Below, piece after piece: positions 1 through 9,959 of a stretch of DNA of 64,000 nt. The translations under genes were made by a program, and so were the position numbers. The stretch comes from Diploptera punctata (Eukaryota > Arthropoda > Insecta > Blattodea > Blaberidae): NCBI GenBank assembly GCA_030220185.1, contig JASPKZ010004955.1:1364001-1428000 (forward strand). The letters are read 5' to 3'. Positions within the stretch are counted from its first letter, which is position 1, and each line of letters opens with the position of its first letter. Below the pieces are notes generated by a model that made no database searches, was not told the DNA's origin, and saw only the letters and a list, made by a program, of their open reading frames with translations.

Positions 1-430
1 AAATCACATTCCCTGCGAATTTCAAAATACATTAATTTCTTCTTCTAATTTTTTTGAATGTAGATTTTTCCCTAACCATGAGCTCTTTAGGTTTTTCTAT
101 TTGTTTTATTAATTTAGCGTTTCTTTCAATTTGATATTTTTCTGACCAATTACCCAAAGCCATTAACCCTTGGTCAGAAAACATCAAATTGAAATAAAGG
201 CTAAATTAATAACACAAATTGAAAAAAACTCACAAAAAAAGAGCTCACAATTTGTGAAAAATGTACATTAAAAAATAAGGAGAAATTAATGAAATTTGAA
301 ATTACTGGGGAATGTGGGAGGTTCATCGATCTACCAACAGATTGAGGAAGAAGCAGTGCATCACCACAACAGAAAATACTATTGATGGAATAATTATTCC
401 AAAACTGGTCTAAAAAAATGATAGAGTATG
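1..430. mobile_element. Penelope-like element pair, head-to-head palindrome, cut by window edge
   Basis: Positions 1-149 and 170-318 are inverted copies of each other separated by a 20-bp spacer (150-169). Read outward from the centre, each arm encodes degenerate residues matching the C-terminal part of PLE proteins: the left arm (-) gives a stretch like EREAKLIKQIEKPKEL, closely resembling the intact PLE at 52.05-53.25 kb. The right arm continues to about 430 with a segment (ttcatcgatctaccaacag) resembling the 3' end of the third PLE near 57.19 kb. Both arms carry stops and indels. The left copy runs out of the window. Family assignment rests on protein similarity seen by eye; the palindrome itself is read directly. 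Confidence 0.7.
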
Positions 431-654
431 TGGTGATGTTATATTTTTAATATTAAACGGGACTTGTTATTAGGAGGCCATGATTAATAATTATTTTTGT
501 TCTCCATTTCTCTCAATTTTGAATCATTTTTTTATCACCATAGAGGTAACCATTCAAGTTCTTTTTTTTTTAACTTACTTGAATGATCCATTTGTCCTCA
601 AGTATAATTTTAAAATAAATAATTAATATAAGGGTACAGATGCCGAATATGTAT
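431..654. other. AT-rich spacer, nothing recognised
   Basis: AT-rich sequence with T runs between the PLE palindrome and the first LINE. No coding, tRNA-like or inverted-repeat structure recognised. Confidence 0.5.
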
Positions 655-3600
655 ACCTTAATAAATCTCGAGAAATGCCACTGCGACTTTTTTAGCAGCT
701 CTGCCAGCAAGTCCTAATCCTATGTTCTCGTCGTGCTCCCTGACTGCAGTCGTAATAGACTATAGCTAACAGGATGGGACGAAAGGCGAGTTCTCAGCGC
801 CTTAAAACTGAGACTTGTCGAGTAAGGGAGCAAACCCTAAAAAAAAAACCCAGGTCCTCCATGTCTGGGGGTTAGGCGTCAGGCTGGCAACCTGGCCCTA
901 GAAAAAAGTATATCGCTACGTACTTCAGTAAAATATGTCAGCCGGTTGGATTTAAATATGACAGACTTAAGCTACGAAAACGGACATTCGCTATTGGCAC
1001 ATGGAATGTTGAAGGCTCGAATACTAAAGAACAAGAAGTAATAGAGGAGATTACAGCAATGAATGCAGATATTATTGTGCTCTCGGAAACAAAAAAGAAA
1101 GGGAAAGGACAGGAAAAATTAGGAAATTATACACATATCTGGAGTGGAGTACCAAAAACTAGTAGCAAAAAGAGGTATATCCATTTTGATGAAAAATAAG
1201 TTGGTAAAAAGTATAGTGTCTTGGGAAGAAATTGATGGAAGAATTATTAAATTAAATCTCAAACTTTTTGGGATAGAGCTTATAATAATAGGAGTATATG
1301 CCATAAATGAGGATGCAACAACCATAGAGAAAAATGAATTTTTTGACAAACTGTAGAAATTTTGGACAAAATAAAAAAACATCAAGAAGTAATAATAACA
1401 GGATATTTTAATAGTCGAGTAGGAAGTAGAATGAAAGATGAAGTGATTGGACCATTTGGGGAAAAGGTGGAAAATGACAATGGAGATAGATTGATAAGTT
1501 TATGTAAACAACATGGCTATATGATAATGAATAGTTTCTTCCAACATCGGGAAATACATAAATACACATGGGAACAGCCAACAAAAAGCCTCAAACCAAT
1601 AATTGATTATATAATTGTGAAACAAAAGCGTGATATGATAGTGAAAGATGTTAGAGTGAATAGAAAACCAGATTGCGGAAGTGATCATTATATGCTTTTG
1701 GGAAAATTCATATTAACAAGTAGGAAAAAACAAAATATTGAAGTAACGGAAGACAGAATAAATACAACCCTTTTGAATGAACAAAGATATAAAATAAGCT
1801 TACTCTATGATGAGAGTATAAAATATCTTTTTCAATCAAGATTAAAACAAAAACTTAATTTAAATTTAAATAAATCTGCAGTGGAAATATATGATCAACT
1901 AAAGGAAAGTATACATTCAGCAGCTTTAGAAGCACTTGGGACAGAAAATCTAGAATTAAAAAGAAATAATGAATGTTTTAATCACGATATTAAAACATTA
2001 GTAGAAGAAAAAAAGAAAGCACGGATGAAATGGTTATCAGATCACTCAACAACATCTCGAAATGAATATATCACTTTAAAACATAAAACAAAGGTGGAAG
2101 TGAGAAGAACAAAAAATGAATACTGGGATAATATATGCTCGAATATAGATCATTCGATTGGATATGCTAGATCCAAAGAAGCTTGGAAAACATTACAAAA
2201 TATCAGGAAATCAGAAAGGAAGAAGATAAATATTCAGTTGATAAGACCATCAGAATGGATGCAACATTATAAAGGTTTACTTCAAGAAAATAGAAATGAG
2301 TTTCAACTTCAAGATATGGATGTAGAATATAAATTTGACACTCCAGAGATAACAGAAGATGAAGTAAAAAGAGCTTTGAAAGAGGCAAAAAATGGGAGAG
2401 CACCAGGACCAGGAAATATTCAGATGGAACTCCTAAAACAAGGAGGAGATATTTTAGTAACATTTTTAACAAAACTTTTTAATAAAATTGAAATTGGAAA
2501 TGATATCCCAGAAGACTGGAATTTATCGTATATTACTCCTATTTTTAAAAAGGTGATAAAAAACTGTGTTCCAATTATAGAGGTATAAGTGTTTTATATT
2601 CAACAGCTAGGATTTTTAGTAAAATTATAAATTTTAAACTTATGGAGATAAAAGATAATTTAAGAGAAGAACAATGTGGATTCCGGAGTGGAAGATCATT
2701 TATTGATGATATATTCTGTATTAGACAATTACAAGAGAAAATCCTAGCAAAAAATAAAGAACTACATATGACCTTTATTGATTTAGGGATGGCATATGAT
2801 AGTGTACCTCGACAATTGTTATGGATGGCAATGAGAAATATGAATATCTGTGATAAATGGATTAATATTGTTAGGAGGATCTATAGTAATACAAAAGCTA
2901 AAGTAAATATACAGAATAATTTAACAGAGGAATTCACAATGAATAAAGGCCTTAAGCAGGGATGCAGTTTGTCACCAATTATTTTTAACATTTATTTAGA
3001 CCAGTCTCTTAACTTGTGGTGCAAAAAATGTTCTGAAATGGGTATTTCTATAGGAGGAAAAGTACTGCATTCATTATTGTTTGCAGATGATCAAATAATT
3101 TTTGCAGAGGATGAAGATGATATGAAATATATGATAAATAAACTAACGGAAGAATATAAAAAATGGGGACTGAATATAAATTTACAGAAAACAGAATATA
3201 TGTGTTTGGGAAAGGATATGGATGACCTCATACTCGAAACAGGGAAAATAAAAAAATGTGAATTTTTTTAAATATCTTGGGTCAATAATTACAAGTTCAG
3301 GTACCTGTGAGAGAGATGTACAGATTAAAATTGCAATGGCAAAAAATACAACTAAGACATTACATGGAATAATTTGGAACAAAAATATTACAAAGGAATC
3401 TAAAATGAAAATTTATAAGAGCATAATACAGAATATTTTGTCATATGGAAGTGAATCTTGGTCTTTGACGGAATTACAAAAGAATAAAATTAGAACAGTT
3501 GAATTTGACTATTTTAGAAGAAGCCTCCAAAAAACAAGGCAGGATAAAATAAGAAATGAATTCCTTTGGAGAGAAATGAATGTCACCACATCTGTTGTTA

Positions 3601-3900
3601 AGAGGATTGAAAATCAAACGCTTAAATTGTATGGCTATGTGTAAAGAATGGAACATGAAAGATGACCAAAAAATATATACCAGTGGTCACCCCCTGGAAG
3701 AAATAAACGTGGCAGACCAAGATGGAAATGGAAAACTTATGTCAGAACTATAATGGATGATAGGAATTTGGAAGAGGGAGATTGGAATGATAGAGATAAA
3801 TGGAAACTGAAGACGGCAAACCTAAAAGTGGGGGAAAGCTGAAGAAGGAAACGAATAATTAACATAAATATAATTTTTAAATATATATGAGAAAAACTAG
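655..3900 (+). mobile_element. APE-type non-LTR retrotransposon (LINE 1), near full length, inactive
   Basis: A GC-richer 5' leader (about 660-985, with a C-rich block near 850-895) precedes an endonuclease plus reverse transcriptase coding region reaching 3841, then an AT-rich 3' end. Domain order APE, RT, C-terminal zinc/GRPR-type tail fits APE-bearing LINEs; the clade (RTE/jockey-like) is not resolved. No separate ORF1 is visible. No clear target duplication was found, so both ends are approximate. At least four frameshifts make it dead. Pieces of related families, sharing the C-terminal RGRPRxxW-type tail, recur on the minus strand at 4.0, 37.3, 44.5, 55.4 and 59.5 kb. Confidence 0.85.
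987..3841 (+). pseudogene. LINE 1 endonuclease/reverse transcriptase, frameshifted
   Basis: APE domain begins with TWNVEG (about 1000) and includes SDHYML near 1681; the usual GDFN motif reads GYFN near 1400, so a catalytic Asp is lost. The RT has a finger motif CGFRSGRS, FIDLGMAYDS (normally GKAFDS) and FADD at 3080-3091. The C-terminal tail has the LINE-typical NKRGRPRWKW stretch near 3700. The frame changes near 1150-1170, 1350, 2551 (in an A run) and 3258, with stops in the tail (3642, 3665). It would encode the enzyme that nicks target DNA and copies the element RNA into it. Confidence in identity is high; it cannot make a working protein. Confidence 0.9.
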
Positions 3901-4019
3901 GTCACTCAGGTATGTTAAAACATTTAAATTAATATTTTTGTTGAAGTTTCTTTAGTTTTGATAACTCCTTTAGCCAGTTGTCTTAAAATTTTTAAAATAA
4001 ATATCATCACCGCACATAT

Positions 4020-4380
4020 TTAGACCTAGAAAGGCTGTTATGGTCTGAAAAAGTTTTAGCTCATCTCTTCATTGGATGTCCCATCAATCTCTTTGTAATA
4101 TAAGATTGTCCTAGAGATTTTTTGTTCTGGACTCACCGTTCGCATGCTAATATCAGCTATCATGATAGTGACATATGTTTGTTAGTATAGAGTTAATTCT
4201 TAGTTCCTTTAAGATGTCTTCAATTCTCTTATGGTCCCACTTAGTATAGCCAGGTGTTCAGCACTTGAATTTCATCTCACTAGCAGCGATTACACTTATA
4301 TAACATTTCCTTAGAGTCCATGCTTCACTTTCATAGTGGAATGGTCCTAAGGTTTCATACAGACAAGTGCAGGTATGTCG
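4020..4380 (-). pseudogene. LINE C-terminal tail remnant
   Basis: The reverse strand encodes ESEAWTLRK followed by IAASEMKF, then DHKRIEDILKELRIN. This is the conserved segment after the RT thumb of insect LINEs, just before the GRP-rich tail. Several stops interrupt it. Similar segments are read at 44.5-44.9 kb and 55.5-55.8 kb. It is 5'-truncated, with no RT core. Confidence 0.75.
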
Positions 4381-4631
4381 AACTAGAACAATTTTCATGA
4401 CTCTATGTTGCCTATCAATTTACTATACTATATCATATGGACAGTATTTAGCAATTGTGATCTAAACACTAGAATTGCAAATTAAAGATAACTGATTAAT
4501 TTGAAACCTATCCATTATAAAGATAGGGAGGTGATGTTTTGTCTAACTTCAGTTAGGTAGCTGCAGATTGCAGCTGTTGCTTGGATATGTTTTGCTGAAG
4601 TAGAATTGTCCTGTATGGATACTCAGAGATA

Positions 4632-5942
4632 CACAACATGTCCCATTCAAACCACCCACATTTTAATTAATCATAACTCCCAAAGTATGCAGAATTATGA
4701 AATTAAGTTGATATTAAAAGAAAGAGAAACTCAAAGAATTTTTGTTTTCATTGTTGCAGTTAATTCATCTGTCGCATGTCGGACAATAATGACATAAAAC
4801 AAAATGGTGACTCCTCAGCAACGGGCACAAACTGTTTTTTGGTATGCAGAGATGAAGTCAATAATTACACTGCAAATAAATTGCCGGAGAGAATATGAAG
4901 GAAATGCACCTGATGGGAAGACCATTGAGAAGTTTCTGGCAACTGGAAGCTTTAAAATCAGGAGGTGCTCGTACACGTGTTTCAGTAGAAAAGATTGAAT
5001 AAATTAGAGCGGATTTCAGAGAACTCCACAAAAATCAATTCGCCAAGCTTCCCGACAGTTCAATGTGCTGAGATCAACTGTGCATTGAGTGCATCATAAG
5101 TGGCTTCATTTGTACCCCTACAAGGTGCAAATTGTTCAACAAATAAAGCCAGATGACAGGCCTACGACGACAGGCATTCACTATTGAAATGCTTGTTCGT
5201 ATTGACAAAGACCCTCAATTTCTTGGAAACGTCTTGTTTTCTGACAAGGCAATGTTCTATGTATCAGGATCTGTTAATCGGCACAGTGTAAGGATCTGGG
5301 GTACGCAAAATCCACACGTCTACCGTGAACACTTCCGGGATAGCCCAAAAATAAACTTTTGGTACAGCCTGATGAACAGGATTATAGGTCCTTTTTTCTT
5401 TCATGAGAAGTCAGTAACTGGCCCAGTATACCAAGACATGTTGGAACAATTCTTGTACCCCCAAGTAGCTGATCTGCAACCCCAAGTAATCTTTCAACAA
5501 GATTGAGCCCCACCACACTGGAGCCTGGATGTTCGGAATTCACTCAAAGAATCCTTTCCAGATAGGTGGATTGGACGTGGCGGACCAATTTGCTGGCCAC
5601 CACGTTCGCCAGACATCACTCCATTGGACTTCTTCCTCTGGGAGTATGTAAAAGACCGTGTGTTTGAGACTCCAGTACGAGATCTTCATGATTTACGAAC
5701 CCGTATCCTTGACACAATTGCAACAGTACCAATGGACATGTTGGACAGAACGTGGCACGAAATAGAATACAGACTTGATGTTGTTCGTGCTACTAGTGGT
5801 GCACAAATAGAGGTGTTTTAGTGTGTGGCAATGAAAATTCTTTGAGTTTCTGTTTCGTTTAATACTGGTCTCATTTCATAATTCTGCATACTTTGTTAGT
5901 TATGATTAATTAAAATGTGGGAGGTTTGAATGGGACACCTTG
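4632..5942 (+). mobile_element. Tc1/mariner-superfamily transposon with TIRs and TA duplication
   Basis: Inverted terminal repeats of about 75-80 bp: the left begins CACAACATGTCCCATTC at 4632 and the right ends with the complement of CAAGGTGTCCCATTC at 5942. Both are flanked by TA (4630-4631 and 5943-5944), the expected target duplication. The repeats share the inner stretch ccacattttaattaatcat. Length about 1.3 kb fits a single-gene element. The transposase inside is broken, so the copy is dead but structurally complete. Confidence 0.9.
4804..5821 (+). pseudogene. Tc1/mariner-type transposase, broken
   Basis: N-terminal helix-turn-helix segment starts MVTPQQRAQTVFWYAEMK. The DDE domain shows FSDKAMF (about 5237), FQQD followed by a TGA where Gly is expected (5504-5506), and SPDITPLDFFLW (about 5611-5640). 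The second Asp (5501) and the Asp of PLDFF (5627) are 42 codons apart, that is 41 residues between, a spacing like the DD41D (rosa) group rather than DD34D/E. The C-terminal end reads GAQIEVF, typical of this family. At least one further frame change lies between 4998 and 5153. Identity is firm; the DD41D label is inferred from my count. Confidence 0.85.
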
Positions 5943-6234
5943 TATATTTGCATTTGACATTTGGATTATTATTTCTAAATATTGACAGAATGATGATGTA
6001 AGTCACTAGAGTTTTAAATTTAATATACAGAATATCCTCACTTACAACCTTCAGGAATTTTAGGTCAATTGGAGATGATAATTTTTTGTTAAGGAACATA
6101 CAGACCTACTCTCAAACATGTCATCTATATTGTTTGTACATTGGTCAAACGTGCACACTCTACATCAAGTATCCAAGCCCAACTAAGTTATTATTCGGTG
6201 TGGTATGCCTTTATTCTGCCTTATAACTAATCCA

Positions 6235-6520
6235 ATTTGTTGTGAGGATTGGACACGCAAGACCTGTTCTGTGCCCATTGCATTCACCTGACTTAACATC
6301 CATTGATTTTTTTCTGTGAGAGCATATCAAACGTAAGGTGTATGAAACTAGACTTTCCACCAGTGCTCAGCTGATTGCCTGAATCATTATTGTTTCACCA
6401 CATCAAAGAGAATCCTGTCTTGCTTAACATTGTTAGGTGTCATTGCTACAAAGATATCAAGCATATACTGAAGCAATCCTCGAACACACATTGTAAATTG
6501 TCAGAACATGTCTTTTATTG
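6235..6520 (+). pseudogene. Second Tc1/mariner transposase, C-terminal remnant
   Basis: Degenerate coding sequence reads PLHSPDLTSIDFFL, stop, EHIKRKVYETR, then a decayed C terminus (YTEAILEH). This matches the last third of a transposase of the same general group as the preceding element but clearly a different subfamily. It has multiple stops and no visible TIRs. Sequence between 5945 and 6235 is AT-rich and unassigned. Confidence 0.6.
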
Positions 6521-6681
6521 AAATATATTTTGAACCTTGGTTTTATTCAATGTCCAAACCTTACGGGCGAGCACCTCATAAGTGATGTCTTTGTGTGTAA
6601 ATGATCTTCTCTTCACAAGAGTTACTCCTGTAACATTCAGTATATCTATTTCATTATCTAATATGTAAGTGAATATTAAAT

Positions 6682-7482
6682 CCGGATATTTACCCATACT
6701 TAATAATAATAGGGGTTAATTTATTTATTTCATATATATTTTTATAGAATCAGTTAAGAATTTCAAAGGAGTTTTAAAATATCAACTGATATTAACTTTA
6801 AAAATATTGGATAACTGGAGTATGAGTGAACCAATAGTACTTATAAGCCTGGTTTGGACTAATCAGATTTGAATGAAGGATTGTAGGAATGAGATTTTTT
6901 TCTGAATCTAGAGAGTCTTCTACAAGATGTCATGGCGATGGGACATGCATAGAAATGGTCGTCCATGATTTTGTTCATCATCATGATCCGGTATCATGGC
7001 AGCTGCCATCGTCTTCCGGAAACCAAATGCCATTCCTCTCTGTCCATCCATTGATCTTCCTCCATTCCTCTGATATTCATAGCTGCTTGTACCCCTTCTA
7101 TTCAAGTTTTCTTCGGTCTTCCTCTCTTCCTCCTTTCCATAAAACAAATATAACTTAATTTATTATTGAATAAAAAGTGCATCGTTTGACTCCACATACA
7201 TTTAAACATATGTGCAGCTAATTTCAGTTTACAATATAAAGAATTTTGAGTAATTTTATATATGACAGTTGGGTCATCATAATGGCATTGATGGTTAGCA
7301 TTTAATAACCGTTTGAATATTAACTGAAAAATAAAAGAGTCAAAATACAAGTTTCATAAGCATCAAAAAACTTCATTGGTAAATAAAATACCAATATTTT
7401 ATTCAAAGTTAATTTGTGATTTTTATTCTGAATCTTTTATTTTGAATCTTCCTTATGTTCCCCTATAATCCTCTGCTTTATA
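6682..7482 (+). repeat. LTR-like repeat, copy A (candidate 5' LTR of Gypsy 1)
   Basis: Begins ccggatatttacccatact and ends at cctctgctttata just before a primer-binding-site-like sequence and a gag reading frame. A colinear copy lies at about 28198-28990 (same strand, roughly 90% identical by eye over the best 200 bp) and a partial, more diverged copy at 38970-39350 (minus). Position directly upstream of PBS and gag is the main argument for an LTR. Canonical TG...CA ends are not evident. A 165-bp LINE tail interrupts it. Confidence 0.6.
6976..7140 (-). mobile_element. 165-bp LINE 3'-end insertion inside LTR-like copy A
   Basis: Copy B reads gattttgttaaaacaaat without interruption, whereas copy A has 165 bp inserted between gattttgtt and aaaacaaat. 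On the minus strand the insert encodes ERRKRGRPKKT and then, in shifted frames, the segment before the stop of a LINE (EEWRKINGWTERN). It ends in a short GATGATGATG tail. This is a severely 5'-truncated LINE copy. Confidence 0.7.
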
Positions 7483-7500
7483 TGACACCCAACGTGAAGC
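7483..7500 (+). other. Primer-binding-site-like sequence of Gypsy 1
   Basis: TGACACCCAACGTGAAGC sits between the LTR-like repeat and gag. It differs from the tRNA-Lys type site TGGCGCCCAACGTGGGGC at four positions, all G to A. This is where a tRNA would prime minus-strand synthesis. The match is from memory of the consensus. Confidence 0.5.
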
Positions 7501-7831
7501 CTGCAGAAGTAAGTGATTCTTAACCACGAGAACGAGGGAATTGCAAATAACAAAAATAAGTACAAAATGCAGTGAAAATAGTGATTTTTTAAAAGCTAAT
7601 GATTTTGAGGAATCTACGAGTAGTTCCAAATAATAATGTCAAAATGGCTACTAATGAAAGTGTCGAAATCAGTGAATCAACAAGTGAATGTGAAATGCTA
7701 GGCTTCGATGATAGAGAAACTAGTAGTGATAGCCACATAAATAATGCTCATAATTTTAACAATGGTAATAGTACTGACATTTCTAATATCGGTAATAAAC
7801 TAGAAGCTAATGTAACTAATAATAATTAGTA

Positions 7832-7957
7832 ATAAATTAGAAAAGAACAGTGCTGAATTAAAATAAATTAGGAATGACAATTCAAATCTCAGTCATAAAT
7901 TAGAAAAGAACAGTGCTGAATTAAAAGAAATTAAGAATGACAATTCAAGTCTCAGCA
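7832..7957 (+). repeat. 63-bp tandem repeat in gag encoding coiled-coil heptads
   Basis: Two adjacent units, starting at 7832 and 7895, share ataaattagaaaagaacag and ccode the 21-residue pattern KLEKNSAELKEIKNDNSSLS (three heptads). A third, shorter related unit follows (NKIDRNISNLSKYI). The 21-codon period keeps frame. Confidence 0.75.
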
Positions 7958-8654
7958 ATAAAATTGATAGAAATATTTCTAATCTCAGTAAATATATAAA
8001 AAAAGGAAATGAAAGAAAATAACTTAAAACTAGACCAAAAGTTAGAAAGCATTAGGTTCAAATGCAAACAAGATAATTCTAAACTCGAATAGAGAATAGT
8101 TAATATAGGCAAAGAATGTGAAAATAAAATAAATGTTTGTAAAAAAGAGATAGATAAATGTAATGAAAAGGTTGATGATACTTAGAAATACCTTTGATTG
8201 AGATAAGGCAAAGTTGTGAAGATAAAATCGAAGCATTAGGAACTAAAGTCTAAAAATTTCCGAAGAAAGTGTTATATTAGGTAATGAGGAACTTCAATTA
8301 AAGATAACTGATGAAGTGATTATTATAAAAGAAGAAGTTGAATGATGGATAAATAAAATAGTTGAACTTGAAAACAAATATGTAGCAAAAAGTAGTGAAC
8401 ATTCAAGTAGCAAAAAGGAGATTGAGGTTATGTCAGGACATTCTAGTAATGTTAATAATAATCCTCCTCCTGGTGATAGCAATATATGTAAAATTCCTGC
8501 TAATCTTTTAGGGGAAATAAATTTACCTTATTTTCGTGATATTGTAGGCAAAGTCCTAAATTTATAAGAGAAATTAAAGAATATTTTGAGATAAATGGAT
8601 AGAAGACAAATTTAAAATGTTCTTCATAAGAAAAAGTTTAAGGCTTGAATCTAT

Positions 8655-9212
8655 GAACGCATTAGACCGTAAAATTCGTTCTCTGCCTGTACTCTGCTGA
8701 GAAAGTTGCATCCAAATACGTTTTTGCATACTCAAAAATCTGTTCATGTGATAATAATTGTTGAAATTCCTAAGCTACCTAGCGAGGTGACTTAGCTGAG
8801 AAACGAATCATGAGCAACCCATTGGGAACCGATGTAGTTTGAAACCTTGCTGCTTTATCCAAGATGTCGGACCTTGAAGACTTTGATCATGTTTTCGGTA
8901 TACGCGGAGAAGAGGAATTTGATAGAGTCTACCAAAGAATTCAACTGGAAGAACAGGAGAATCAGCATAATATTGTGCGATGCAGACGTCGCCGTATACG
9001 GTATTATTTGCAGGACGCAAGCGTAAATGCATTCCTCTAGCAGACGAAAATAATGGAAGTGGTTTTATCGCTGAGAATTCTGGGTAATTTCTTGCCAATA
9101 TTACAGAAACAATGACTTTCATGCATGACCAGTTAGTGGGTAGCTAATTTGATCTTTGCACTTGCTCACCAGTGATTGGAAGTAATTTGAGTAGAGACTA
9201 ATGTATTTGCAT
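8655..9212 (+). mobile_element. Non-autonomous DNA element with conserved short ORF (copy 1)
   Basis: Runs from gaacgcattagac to tgtatttgcat and interrupts gag. A second copy on the opposite strand (17887-18422) has the same ends and about 85% identity. Each contains an ORF starting MSDLEDFDHVFGIRGEEEF: here 8864-9040 (58 residues), rich in Glu/Gln then Arg (QRIQLEEQEN, CRRRRIRYY). The basic RRRRxRYY ending resembles the first part of Harbinger-type transposases, but that is tentative. A third partial copy lies at 60765-60870. No clear target duplication. Confidence 0.65.
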
Positions 9213-9959
9213 GATAATGCAGAGTCATGATTTAAGATAGCTTGCCATGATTCTATGGCTTATCAGACATTTAAGAATGCCTTCTTAGGGTACTACTCGG
9301 AACCAGAAAGGCAAAATAAGCTTAGGTTAGACCTAACTAGTGGGAAATTCTCCAATAATGGTAAACAAAGTTACCTAAACTATTTCTTGGAGAAAGCAAA
9401 AATAGCCTCGTTGTTGCAACCTCCAATAGATGAGAAAACTTTAATTTCTGAGTTATCACATCACTTCCCAGATGAGATTAGATATCATTTAATAGTAGCC
9501 AGATACAAAATATGTCTGAAATGTTAGAGTTGTCGGCTCTACTTCAAAATAAAAGAAAAGTAGATAGATGTAGTAAAATTAATTTATTTTGGCAAGGTGC
9601 AGAGCCCTAGTAAAAAATGTGATTTTGTACCTAAAGAAATGATGGATACTAAAATGTGAATACAGAAAGGAATTCCAAACAGGGCAATAACAATAGATTT
9701 GTCCAAGATAGGAACAGCCCAAATAAGGTGACAAATAATTATGGTAACAATAACCAAAATGGATGGTTAAGGGTAGCCATGAGTGAATTTTGAAACTCCA
9801 AAACTGATAGAGATAATAATAATAATAAATCCTGGTATGTCCCTTTAGGGCAAAGGCCTCCCTGTACAGGGGTTAAGCTCTATTGTGAATGTCACCCGGT
9901 GAGCTACTCCGTGGTGAGAAGTTGACTTGGATGTAGCGCTTGGTTTGTATACACTGTCT

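Larger units (their letters stand above)
7644..9766 (+). pseudogene. Gypsy 1 gag, interrupted
   Basis: Starts MATNESVEISESTSE (ATG at 7644). An acidic N terminus is followed by a coiled-coil region built from 21-residue repeats (7832-7957), then PANLLGEINLPYFRDI (about 8497-8545) typical of the start of a Gypsy capsid. After the 8655-9212 insertion the capsid resumes: FKNAFLGYYSEPERQN and YFLEKAKIASLLQPP (9255-9430), then an Asn-rich nucleocapsid-like stretch to 9766. No CCHC knuckle is readable before the next insertion. Stops at 7827, 8090 and others. Gag packages the element RNA in virus-like particles. Confidence 0.75.

Noticed and set aside
8808..9122. 104-codon minus-strand ORF
   Set aside because: Antisense shadow of the MSDLEDF ORF; the same shadow recurs on the plus strand at 17972-18294 in the inverted copy, following the element rather than coding on its own.
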